Position numbers and translations under genes: made by a program
Shown: piece after piece, positions 10,210 through 18,206 of the stretch
Layout of the letters: every line of letters starts with the position of its first letter
Position numbering within the stretch: the stretch's first letter is position 1
Source of the DNA: Paenibacillus glycanilyticus
GTDB taxonomy: Bacteria; Bacillota; Bacilli; Paenibacillales; Paenibacillaceae
Reading direction: 5' to 3'
Assembly (NCBI RefSeq): GCF_030161375.1
Contig: NZ_BSSQ01000006.1
Location: forward strand, 248,001 to 312,000
DNA length: 64,000 nucleotides
The notes under the pieces: model-generated
Told to the model about the DNA's origin: nothing
The model's input: the letters and a program-made list of their open reading frames with translations, nothing else
Database searches by the model: none

Positions 10210-11262
10210 ATGAAATTTAGTGATAGAACAATACTGATCACAGGAGTTACTGGATTTATTGGGTTTTATTTGGCTCAACAATTGCTTACTACAAACGATT
10301 CAAGTATAACCATAATTGGTATTGATAATATGAACGATTATTATGATGTTAAATTAAAAGAGAACAGATTATCTATATTAGAGGGAATCTCATCGAATGA
10401 TAATAAAGGTACTTTTAACTTTATTAACGGTTCTATAGCAGATAAAAATTTAGTGGATTCAATATTTTCACAATATAAGCCCACTATAGTAGTAAACCTT
10501 GCTGCACAGGCAGGCGTAAGATATAGTATTACAAATCCTGATGTCTATATTGAATCTAATATTGTAGGATTTTTTAATATACTTGAAGCATGCCGACACT
10601 CTTATGATAACGGTGAGAAAGGTGTTGAACATTTAGTTTATGCATCCTCCTCTTCCGTATATGGTTCAAATGAGAAGGTCCCATACTCAACTGACGATAA
10701 GGTAGATAATCCAGTTTCTTTGTATGCTGCAACAAAGAAATCTAATGAACTATTCGCTCATTCATATTCTAAATTGTATGGTATTCCATCGACTGGACTA
10801 AGGTTTTTTACAGTTTATGGTCCGATGGGTAGACCTGATATGGCTTATTTTAGTTTCACTAACAATATTGTTAAAGGGAAGACGATACAACTCTTTAATA
10901 ATGGTGAGATGTTTAGAGATTTTACCTATATCGATGATATTGTTGCTGGTATTGTTAATGTCATGAAAAAGAGCCCGGAACCTACATCCGATGGTGTTAA
11001 GTATAAGGTTTATAATATCGGTAACAATCAACCGGAAAGTCTATCTTACTTTGTAGAGACTTTGGAAAACTGTTTGATAGCAGAGGGAATTATTGACGAA
11101 CCAGTAGAAAAAGAGTTCCTTCCAATGCAACCAGGTGATGTTTATCAAACATACGCTGATGTTGACGATCTCGTAAGAGACTTTGGGTTTAAACCGAATA
11201 CAAGTCTAGCTGAAGGTTTAAGTCGATTTGTGAAGTGGTATAAACAATATTATTTGCAATAA
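10210..11262 (+). CDS. UDP-glucuronate 4-epimerase-like NAD-dependent epimerase
   Basis: Short-chain dehydrogenase of the CapI/LspL type. It has ITGVTGFIGFYLAQQL at the N-terminus, YASSSSVYGSNEKVPYS, catalytic YAATK (YxxxK) and RFFTVYGPMGRPDMAYFSFT, which is characteristic of UDP-glucuronate rather than UDP-glucose 4-epimerases. With ugd downstream it would supply UDP-galacturonate. At 350 residues it is of normal length. It is the last gene of the AT-rich block, and GC rises again at manC 25 bases later. UDP-glucose 4-epimerase activity is the main alternative. Confidence 0.87.
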   Translation: MKFSDRTILITGVTGFIGFYLAQQLLTTNDSSITIIGIDNMNDYYDVKLKENRLSILEGISSNDNKGTFNFINGSIADKNLVDSIFSQYKPTIVVNLAAQAGVRYSITNPDVYIESNIVGFFNILEACRHSYDNGEKGVEHLVYASSSSVYGSNEKVPYSTDDKVDNPVSLYAATKKSNELFAHSYSKLYGIPSTGLRFFTVYGPMGRPDMAYFSFTNNIVKGKTIQLFNNGEMFRDFTYIDDIVAGIVNVMKKSPEPTSDGVKYKVYNIGNNQPESLSYFVETLENCLIAEGIIDEPVEKEFLPMQPGDVYQTYADVDDLVRDFGFKPNTSLAEGLSRFVKWYKQYYLQ

Positions 11263-11286
11263 ATATGAAAGCTTGGAGGTTTCGAT

Positions 11287-12663
11287 ATGAAGTTAGTCCT
11301 CCTCTCCGGAGGCTCTGGCAAGCGTCTCTGGCCGCTATCCAACGATGCCCGGTCTAAGCAATTCTTAAAAGTCCTCGAAAATGAAGATCAAGCTCTCGTC
11401 TCCATGGTACAACGTGTATGGGGGCAAATTAGTGAATCGGGCTTAGCCAATTCCAGCTATATCGCAACTGGTAAAGCCCAGATCGAAATGATGCATAATC
11501 AGATCGGTCCGTCCGTACCGCTCATTATTGAGCCTGAACGTAGAGATACTTTCCCGGCAATTGCATTAACAGCTTCGTATTTATATTCTGTCGCCCGGGT
11601 AGATCTGGACGAAGTCATAGCAATCTTACCAGTGGACCCTTATGTGGAGGGCCACTTTTTTTATGCCGTTAAACAGCTAGAGACTACGATTCAGGAGACA
11701 AATGCTGATCTAGCACTAATTGGTGTGAAGCCAACCTATCCGTCAGCGAAGTATGGCTACATTATCCCCGAGCTGGGGCAGACCGCTCACGATGGTGTAC
11801 TGAAGGTAAGTCACTTCCAAGAAAAACCTTCCGAAGAAGCTGCTGTTGGTTTAATCGAGCAACAAGCTTTGTGGAACTGTGGGGTGTTCTCCTTCAAGCT
11901 GGGTTACCTCATTAATATCTTGAAAGAGAAGGGCTATCCGCTTCAATATAATCAGCTGGTCGAGCAATATCATGAGTTGCCGAAGATCAGCTTCGATTAT
12001 GAAGTGGTTGAGAAGACGAGCAATATCGTAGTAGTGCCGTATGACGGTTATTGGAAAGACCTTGGTACATGGAATACGTTAACGGAAGAAATGGGAAATA
12101 ATCAGATTGGTCGCGGAACGGTCAGTGAAGATTGTATCAACACTCATCTGGTTAACGAATTGGACATTCCGGTTACGGTTCTTGGAGTATCTAATCTGGT
12201 TGTGGCTGCTAGTCCGGATGGCATTCTCGTTACGGAGAAGAGTGCAAGTCCTCGGATCAAAGACTTCATTAACTATGATCAAGGCCCAATGTTTGAAGAG
12301 AGGGAATGGGGCTGTGTTCGGATCTTGGATAATGAGCGGTACGAAGATGGCCGTACGGTTATAACCAAGCGTATTGCGGTTACTGCCGGCAAAAACTTTA
12401 GCTACCTTATGCACCTGAACCGTGAGGAAGTATGGACAGTTGTGAAGGGTGAAGGTGAGTTCGTCCAGAACGGCGTTCCTATGAAGGTAAAAGCCGGTAA
12501 TGTGCTGCATATTCCGGTGAAGACGCTCCACAGCCTTAAGGCTGTATCGGATATGGAGATGATTGTTGTACATAGCGGTTATTCGGATGAGGATAAGGTA
12601 ATGGAATTATATTCGACCTGGTCGGAGATGTCCGAACACTGCCTTAATGTTTCGATGGGATAA
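11287..12663 (+). CDS. manC: Mannose-1-phosphate guanylyltransferase / mannose-6-phosphate isomerase
   Basis: Bifunctional type II enzyme. The N-terminal nucleotidyltransferase domain starts MKLVLLSGGSGKRLWPLSN, with FQEKPSEE and WNCGVFSFK. The C-terminal cupin (about residues 340-450: ERYEDGRTVITKRIAV, EEVWTVVKGEGEFVQNG, HIPVKTLHSLKA) is the isomerase half. It makes GDP-mannose for direct use and for gmd/fcl. No phosphomannomutase gene is visible in the window. The stop codon overlaps the ATG of the next gene by one base (TAATG). Confidence 0.94.
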   Translation: MKLVLLSGGSGKRLWPLSNDARSKQFLKVLENEDQALVSMVQRVWGQISESGLANSSYIATGKAQIEMMHNQIGPSVPLIIEPERRDTFPAIALTASYLYSVARVDLDEVIAILPVDPYVEGHFFYAVKQLETTIQETNADLALIGVKPTYPSAKYGYIIPELGQTAHDGVLKVSHFQEKPSEEAAVGLIEQQALWNCGVFSFKLGYLINILKEKGYPLQYNQLVEQYHELPKISFDYEVVEKTSNIVVVPYDGYWKDLGTWNTLTEEMGNNQIGRGTVSEDCINTHLVNELDIPVTVLGVSNLVVAASPDGILVTEKSASPRIKDFINYDQGPMFEEREWGCVRILDNERYEDGRTVITKRIAVTAGKNFSYLMHLNREEVWTVVKGEGEFVQNGVPMKVKAGNVLHIPVKTLHSLKAVSDMEMIVVHSGYSDEDKVMELYSTWSEMSEHCLNVSMG

Positions 12664-13748
12664 TGAAGACAATCGCTTATTATATTTCAGATTATGGTTA
12701 TGGTCATGCTACGCGCAGTATTGCAGTGATCGGCGCCTTGCGTGCTGATGCAGCTCAGTCTTATCAGGTGATTGTTTGTTCTTCCGAGAAAATATTGCGG
12801 TTTATGCAAGCCTCATTGATTGGAAGTCAGGATAACATTCAATATCGCCAGTGCGTTTCGGACGTTGGTTATGTTCTTCAACCAGATAGCATTGAGCCAG
12901 ACTTGGAAGCTTTTCAAATTAAGTATTTTCAGTATGTTGAAGCTCTTCCTTATGAAGCAGCTAGGGAGGCAGATTTTCTTCAAACCGCTGGAGTGGATCT
13001 TGTTATCTCGGATATCTCGCCGATTGCTTTTGTGGCTGCCAAGCAAGCGAAGGTTACTTCTGTAGGCGTATCTAACTTTACGTGGTATACGGCTTATTCG
13101 GAAATGATTGATCGTTCTGCATTACAGCCGTTGTATGAGGCATACGCTGCTATGGATTATTTTGTCCGGTTGGAAGGTGCTGATGAACCTGATTGGGGGA
13201 CTGCGGGATCTACGCAAGCGGACTTTTTCTGCAGGGATGTAGATGCTGTTGAAGTGTCGAGGATTCTTCAATCCATTAATCCTGATGGGAAGAGAAGAGT
13301 CGTCTATTTCGGAATTGGCATGAGTATAAATGTACAACAACTAGCTGTATTGAAGCTTTGGGAAGATGATGCTTCTGTCTTCATCGTATCAAGCAATATG
13401 GACGTGAAGCACAGGAACGTGGTTGCAATCCCTGCTTCTTATACAGAGTCGCAGCATTATGTGGCGGCCTCAGATTTTGTTATTAGCAAGCCAGGGTGGA
13501 GTACGGTTGGGGAGGCGGTCTCCTTACGTAAACCACTGCTTCTACTGCACCGGAGTAGAATGAATGAGGATGAGAACACGATTCGAGCTCTAAGGAATCG
13601 TCATCCTTATCGTCTGGTGGAGTGGGAGCAATTAATAGAAGGTAATTCGCTAGATGTTCTAGATAGAGAGTATCCATTTGCAGATAGGGAGCAAGAGGGA
13701 ATATCTCGAATAGCTGCCTATCTCAAACAAATTGTTGGGAGTGGATGA
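12663..13748 (+). CDS. GT28-like glycosyltransferase family protein of unknown substrate
   Basis: A 361-residue protein with a MurG/UGT-like fold signature. The N-terminus YYISDYGYGHATRSIAVI is a glycine/histidine-rich acceptor-side loop like that of nucleotide-sugar transferases, and the C-terminal SKPGWSTVGEAVSLRKPLLL matches the GT28 donor-binding loop. Its start overlaps the manC stop, and it ends within bases of ugd, so it is in the core of the operon. GC content is that of the conserved genes, not the cassette. It could transfer a GDP-mannose or UDP-uronate unit, or have a regulatory role; the sequence does not decide. Confidence 0.75.
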   Translation: MKTIAYYISDYGYGHATRSIAVIGALRADAAQSYQVIVCSSEKILRFMQASLIGSQDNIQYRQCVSDVGYVLQPDSIEPDLEAFQIKYFQYVEALPYEAAREADFLQTAGVDLVISDISPIAFVAAKQAKVTSVGVSNFTWYTAYSEMIDRSALQPLYEAYAAMDYFVRLEGADEPDWGTAGSTQADFFCRDVDAVEVSRILQSINPDGKRRVVYFGIGMSINVQQLAVLKLWEDDASVFIVSSNMDVKHRNVVAIPASYTESQHYVAASDFVISKPGWSTVGEAVSLRKPLLLLHRSRMNEDENTIRALRNRHPYRLVEWEQLIEGNSLDVLDREYPFADREQEGISRIAAYLKQIVGSG

Positions 13749-13750
13749 GG

Positions 13751-15088
13751 ATGAAACTAGCTGTAATTGGCACCGGTTATGTGGGCTTGGTCTCGGGAGT
13801 GTGTTTCTCCGAGCTTGGTAATGAAGTCATCTGTGTAGACAAAATGCAGGCCAAGATTGATATGTTGAACAATGGCGAAGTTCCTATTCACGAACCGGGT
13901 CTTAAAGAATTGATCGCTAGCAATACGGCTGCAGGTCGATTATCTTTTACAACGGATTTAGCAGCAGCTGTGAGTAATGCAGAGATTGTAATCATTGCGG
14001 TTGGAACGCCATCTTTACCTGATGGCAAGGCTAATCTAGCTTATATTGAACAGGCTGCTGAAGAGATTGGCAACGCGATTGATGATTACAAAGTAGTTGT
14101 TGTGAAAAGTACGGTGCCAGTTGGAACGAACGAGAAGGTTGCGAATATCATTCGTGAAGTTGCTTCAGCTGAATTTGATTTTGCATCAGTTCCTGAGTTC
14201 CTAAGAGAAGGGACTGCCGTACGGGATACAATGAATCCTGACCGGATTATTATTGGTACTGCAAGTGAGCGTGCAGCTGAAATGCTGTCGGAGCTGCATC
14301 GCCCACTGACGGACAATATTACGATTACCGATGTTCGTAGCTCCGAGATGATTAAATATGCTTCTAATGCTTTCCTGGCTACGAAGATCTCATTCATTAA
14401 CGAGATCGCTAATATCTGCGAGAAAGTTGGCGCGGATGTAGAAGAAGTTGCTAAAGGAATGGGCATGGATCGCCGCATTGGTTCGTCTTTCCTTAAGGCG
14501 GGGATTGGTTATGGCGGTTCTTGCTTCCCGAAAGATACGCAAGCCCTTATCCAGATCGCTGGTCAGATGGATTATGATTTCAAGCTGTTGAAATCCGTGG
14601 TTGAAGTGAACCGTGATCAACGTTTCAACGTGATCCGTAAACTTGATGAATTGCTTGGGAATGTTGCTGGCCAGACGATCGGGATCTGGGGATTGGCGTT
14701 TAAGCCGGAGACCGATGATGTTCGTGATGCACCAGCATTTGAGATTATTGAGACGTTATTAGAACGTGGAGCACAGGTGAAGGCTTATGATCCTATCGCT
14801 TCTAGTAATTTCGAGCAGATCTTTAACCGCCCTGAAGTGGAGTATTGCAGTTCTGCGCAGGAGGCGGCAGAAGGTGCAGATGCCTTGTGTATTCTGACGG
14901 AGTGGAAAGAGTTTATTGATATTCCTCTGTCGGATATCCAAAGCTGGCTGAAGACGCCAAATTTAATTGATGGCCGCAACATTTACCGGGAAGAAGACCT
15001 GGAAGAGACGCCTTTCGCTTATTATTCCGTTGGACGCCCGAAGATGAATAACGGCGTTAAAGAGTCGAATCCTATTCTTTCTTTCTAA
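13751..15088 (+). CDS. ugd: UDP-glucose 6-dehydrogenase
   Basis: Oxidises UDP-glucose to UDP-glucuronate with two NAD+. It has the N-terminal Rossmann motif VIGTGYVGLVSGVCFSELGN, the central FLATKISFINEIANICEK, the catalytic cysteine motif GYGGSCFPKDT and the C-terminal WGLAFKPETDDVRDAP. The ATG at 13751 is preferred over the in-frame ATG at 13745 because GGGAG (13738-13742) lies 8 bases before it. At 445 residues it is normal. It uses GalU product and feeds the epimerase at 10210. Confidence 0.96.
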   Translation: MKLAVIGTGYVGLVSGVCFSELGNEVICVDKMQAKIDMLNNGEVPIHEPGLKELIASNTAAGRLSFTTDLAAAVSNAEIVIIAVGTPSLPDGKANLAYIEQAAEEIGNAIDDYKVVVVKSTVPVGTNEKVANIIREVASAEFDFASVPEFLREGTAVRDTMNPDRIIIGTASERAAEMLSELHRPLTDNITITDVRSSEMIKYASNAFLATKISFINEIANICEKVGADVEEVAKGMGMDRRIGSSFLKAGIGYGGSCFPKDTQALIQIAGQMDYDFKLLKSVVEVNRDQRFNVIRKLDELLGNVAGQTIGIWGLAFKPETDDVRDAPAFEIIETLLERGAQVKAYDPIASSNFEQIFNRPEVEYCSSAQEAAEGADALCILTEWKEFIDIPLSDIQSWLKTPNLIDGRNIYREEDLEETPFAYYSVGRPKMNNGVKESNPILSF

Positions 15089-15119
15089 ACTAAACTAACA
15101 GTCAGGAGCCAATAAGGTT

Positions 15120-16151
15120 ATGTCACCGGAAAAAAGAACAAAAAAGAAAAAGAAGATGAAACCTTGGATGAAGTGGCTGCTTGGCGCCACTTCTTTTTTA
15201 GTTATTGTCGCTTTGCTCTTCGCGGGTGGAACTTACTACTACATTAAGTCTATTGATATCGAAGATATCGCAGCCAGACATAGCAATGATACCGCGGCCA
15301 ACTCTGGGGCTACACAAGCGGAGCCTAAGAAGTTGCCTGCTATTATCGAGAAGCCGGTTGAGAAGGCCAGCAAGTTAATTGGCGGGGAAAAGATCGATAG
15401 TGCGGATGCGCTGGATGTTGCAGCTATTCTGCTTAATTCAGGACTTAGCATGAAGCAGATTTCCTATTTGCAAGGTAATGCGACTACAGATCTGCCAGTC
15501 GAAGAGAAGCAGAAGATTCGTGATCTATTGTTGTCAAAGCTCTCAAATGATGAGATTGAGCTGTTACGATCCATTACGACTCAATATGGAATCTCGCTTA
15601 ATATCCTCAATCCGGGGTATCCAATCGAATGGGTTGGCGAAAGAGACCCTGAGAAGATCAAGGAAAACAATGAAGCTTGGAAAAAGAGGAACCAGCAATC
15701 TACTGCCGGTTCCTCTAAACCAGCAACTACCGGCACTAAGCAGGAAGAAAAGCCTTCGGAGCCGGAGAAGAAGCCTGATAAGCCAGCTGTCGAGCTTGCT
15801 TCCGACAAGAAGCAAGTAAAGAAAACAATCGACTCGCAAACGCAGTCGAAGCTGAACTCGCTCTCGGGTACCTGCAAGGCCAAGAGTAATGCGATTCTGC
15901 AGCAGATCGTTGGCAGCGCGGATGGCGTTACGGTAGATGAGCTCCAAAACAAATATTTAGGGAAAGTCATGGAAGCCGAGGGTTCTTGTGATGCGCAGTT
16001 TAATGGCATCGTGAGTCAAGCGACTTCAAGTTATGCGGACAACGGAATTGATAGCTCCGCGATGCCGGATTGGAATGCGAAGTACGAAGCTAGCAAGCAA
16101 AGTGCACGAGCATCTGCCATTAGCGCCATTGCGAAAGCTATTAAGTCATAA
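15120..16151 (+). CDS. Membrane-anchored EPS-operon protein with two-Cys C-terminal module
   Basis: No known family recognised. A Lys-rich N-terminus (TKKKKKMKPWMKW) is followed by one membrane helix (about residues 20-42), so the rest is probably outside the cell. The middle (about 150-235) is polar and Pro/Lys/Ser-rich, like a wall-spanning linker. The last 100 residues hold two cysteines (about 252 and 290) and a CxxxFNxIV...NG pattern also found at the end of the next protein. Directly downstream of ugd with normal spacing, so co-transcribed. It may help assemble, anchor or length-control the polymer; this is inference. Confidence 0.85.
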   Translation: MSPEKRTKKKKKMKPWMKWLLGATSFLVIVALLFAGGTYYYIKSIDIEDIAARHSNDTAANSGATQAEPKKLPAIIEKPVEKASKLIGGEKIDSADALDVAAILLNSGLSMKQISYLQGNATTDLPVEEKQKIRDLLLSKLSNDEIELLRSITTQYGISLNILNPGYPIEWVGERDPEKIKENNEAWKKRNQQSTAGSSKPATTGTKQEEKPSEPEKKPDKPAVELASDKKQVKKTIDSQTQSKLNSLSGTCKAKSNAILQQIVGSADGVTVDELQNKYLGKVMEAEGSCDAQFNGIVSQATSSYADNGIDSSAMPDWNAKYEASKQSARASAISAIAKAIKS

Positions 16152-16175
16152 ACCAACTACAAAGGGGAATTGCTG

Positions 16176-17111
16176 ATGAAAGCTTTACGTCATTACACAC
16201 TTATGCTGTTAATCGTTGCACTCTGTACCGTCCTGCCGCTTACGGCGGGAGCCGCAGCTTCCAGCTCGGTCAACATTAAGACACAGGCGGTTAGCCTGAA
16301 GTTTGATGGTCAATCGTTGTCGCTGCCGTCTGGGCAATATGCGTTCATGTATCAGAACCGTACTTATATTCCAATTCGCTTCATCTCTTACGCTTTGCAG
16401 AAGTCGGTGAAATGGGATCAGAAGACTTCGAAAGTAACGGTATCTGAACCTACCGCTGCTGAGAAGGAGTCTCTTGCGAAACTGCTTGCCGGTGCTGCTG
16501 GCAACGGTACGAAATCGGAAGCGGGCAAAAGCTTAAGCATTAAGCCGGTTCAAGCTACGCTTGTATTTGATGGGGAGGCTAAAGCTCTTCCAACAGGTCA
16601 ATCCCTGTATATCTTCAATGGTTCGATCTATGTACCGCTTCGCTTCATGTCTGAAGCTGTAGGTACAGATATTAAGTGGGATCAGAAGACAAACAGCATT
16701 ACTGGCGAGTCCCCAGCTTACCAAGCGGCACAAGGTGGCGGAAACACTGGTGGAGGTACAACTGGTGGTGAAGGGGGGACTGGCGGATCTGGAGAGACGA
16801 AGCCAACTTATGAGTCGATTACGAGCGGTGCACAAGCTAAACTTGAAGCACTTAAAACAAGCTGCCAAAGCTCTCTGTCTGGCTTGTACTTCCAATACTT
16901 AGCTGCTACGGATGATGCGACCAAAGCTACTCTGAAAGCTCAAGGGCAACAAGTCATCGCGAAGTGCCAATCTGATTTCGACAAGATTATCGCCGATACG
17001 ACGAATGCACTGACTACAAATGGCTATAGCACAGATGTTATTGCTAGCTATAGAACGGAATTTGATGGTTACATGAAGCAAATTAACGATCTCGCTGCAT
17101 CCTTGAAGTAA
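16176..17111 (+). CDS. Secreted stalk-domain protein with two-Cys C-terminal module
   Basis: Has a signal peptide (about residues 1-28, ending AGAAASS). Two stalk-type repeats (copper amine oxidase N-terminal-like) follow at about 30-95 and 115-180; both carry a YIPIRF/YVPLRF motif and KWDQKTxK. A Gly/Thr-rich linker (about 185-212) leads to a C-terminal module with two cysteines (about 230 and 264) resembling that of the previous gene. The ATG at 16176 has AAGGGGA 7-8 bases upstream; TTG 16170 is less likely. It is the last gene of the EPS operon. Stalk domains are common in Paenibacillus cell-surface proteins, so a surface or matrix role is likely. Confidence 0.88.
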   Translation: MKALRHYTLMLLIVALCTVLPLTAGAAASSSVNIKTQAVSLKFDGQSLSLPSGQYAFMYQNRTYIPIRFISYALQKSVKWDQKTSKVTVSEPTAAEKESLAKLLAGAAGNGTKSEAGKSLSIKPVQATLVFDGEAKALPTGQSLYIFNGSIYVPLRFMSEAVGTDIKWDQKTNSITGESPAYQAAQGGGNTGGGTTGGEGGTGGSGETKPTYESITSGAQAKLEALKTSCQSSLSGLYFQYLAATDDATKATLKAQGQQVIAKCQSDFDKIIADTTNALTTNGYSTDVIASYRTEFDGYMKQINDLAASLK

Positions 17112-17116
17112 ACAAG

Positions 17117-17158
17117 AACTCCCCCGATGGCCGCAGCCGTCGGGGGAGTTTTCTTATG
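17117..17158 (+). terminator. Strong terminator closing the EPS operon
   Basis: AACTCCCCCGA (17117-17127) pairs perfectly with TCGGGGGAGTT (17140-17150), followed by TTTCTTATGTT. The 11 bp GC-rich stem ends the roughly 17 kb EPS unit. Confidence 0.93.
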
Positions 17159-17208
17159 TTTATATGATTGTATGTATGGCCATTTTAATTACTAGGATAG
17201 TAGATAGA

Positions 17209-17340
17209 TTATCTGAATAGCCGCGAGCGCTTATTGTTTCGGAATTTGTACCAATAGTCGCCGTTCTCATCTCTAAACAACCGGACGCCTACGATCTTGA
17301 GGGGTGTCCAAACCTCGGAGAACATCAAATAGCCAGCCAT
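17209..17340 (-). CDS. Small 43-residue protein, unknown
   Basis: Reading on the minus strand from ATG (17338-17340) to TAA (17209-17211). A perfect AGGAGG (17350-17355) lies 9 bases before the ATG. The product starts MAGYLMFSEVWTPL and ends in a basic aromatic tail (YWYKFRNNKRSRLF). No signal peptide and no known family recognised. It lies between the EPS terminator and the VanZ-like gene. The ribosome site and mixed composition argue it is real. The rest of the 17159-17550 interval is AT-rich and holds nothing else that I can support. Confidence 0.6.
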   Translation of the reverse strand: MAGYLMFSEVWTPLKIVGVRLFRDENGDYWYKFRNNKRSRLFR

Positions 17341-17565
17341 TCCTCGTAACCTCCTCTTCATTACTTTTTCTATTATTTATAATACCAAAGAATGGAACCT
17401 GAAAACAATAGTTTATAGGACTTTTTGCTCAAATTTACATTACCTTAGACTTGTTTTTAGGGGGTTGAGCGATAGATTTCCATTTCCTTCATAGATCTGT
17501 TACAATTACAGACCAAGAGAAGGATTAACGGCAGGTCGGATAGTGTCGAAGGAGTGAATGGAATA

Positions 17566-18105
17566 ATGATGAAAAAAACGAGAAAAAATAGCATAATATG
17601 GTTTTTTGTCGTATTTTGTTGGATATTTTTCATATTTACATTGTCATCTGAATCCTATAATCAGCAGTCGATTAAGCCGACTTTGAATAAATGGGTAACT
17701 AAGGAAGAGCTTGCGGAGAAGCTGCCGAATACCTCGGTGACGTATCGGGGCGATACCGTCGTAGCGAAGGAAGACCCTTACGGGTTTGTGGAGTTCTTCT
17801 TCCGCAAAGGGGCTCACTTGTTCATGTACGCCGTACTGGCGGCAACGCTGTATATGTTCATCCGCAATCTGATGGGGCGCAGGCAGATGGTGCTGCCTGT
17901 CATCATGGCGCTGATCTTAACGGGCGGAACGGCCGCGATGGATGAGAGGAACCAACTGAGTTCGGTGGGGAGAACGGGGAATCCGACGGATGTCATTGTG
18001 GATTTGACGGGGGCTTGCATAGGCCTCATCGTCTGCATTCTCGTAAGCCAGTGGATTGGGCGCAGACGGAATCGGTCGGAATATCGGTTCGCAAGACGGT
18101 TATAA
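17566..18105 (+). CDS. VanZ family membrane protein
   Basis: Has an N-terminal membrane segment (WFFVVFCWIFFIFTLSSES), then an extracellular stretch, then FFRKGAHLFMYAVLAATLY and the VanZ core DERNQLSSVGRTGNPTDVIVDLTGA with further helices. VanZ in enterococci lowers teicoplanin binding; most homologues have no proven role. The ATG at 17566 (or 17569) follows AAGGAG (17549-17554) at a slightly long spacing; GTG 17554 lies inside that site and is rejected. Confidence 0.9.
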   Translation: MMKKTRKNSIIWFFVVFCWIFFIFTLSSESYNQQSIKPTLNKWVTKEELAEKLPNTSVTYRGDTVVAKEDPYGFVEFFFRKGAHLFMYAVLAATLYMFIRNLMGRRQMVLPVIMALILTGGTAAMDERNQLSSVGRTGNPTDVIVDLTGACIGLIVCILVSQWIGRRRNRSEYRFARRL

Positions 18106-18114
18106 GGAACACGG

Positions 18115-18152
18115 CAGCCTTTCGCTTGTATGGCGGAAGGCTGTTGTTTTTG
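18115..18152 (+). terminator. Terminator after the VanZ-like gene
   Basis: Stem 18115-18125 with 18133-18143 (CAGCCTT/AAGGCTG outer part, one G-U), loop of 7, then TTGTTTTT. It separates the VanZ-like gene from pncB. Confidence 0.88.
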
Positions 18153-18206
18153 CCGAATATGGTTATGCTGTGAATAGAAGAGCAAGAGGAGTGTGTACAT
18201 ACGACA

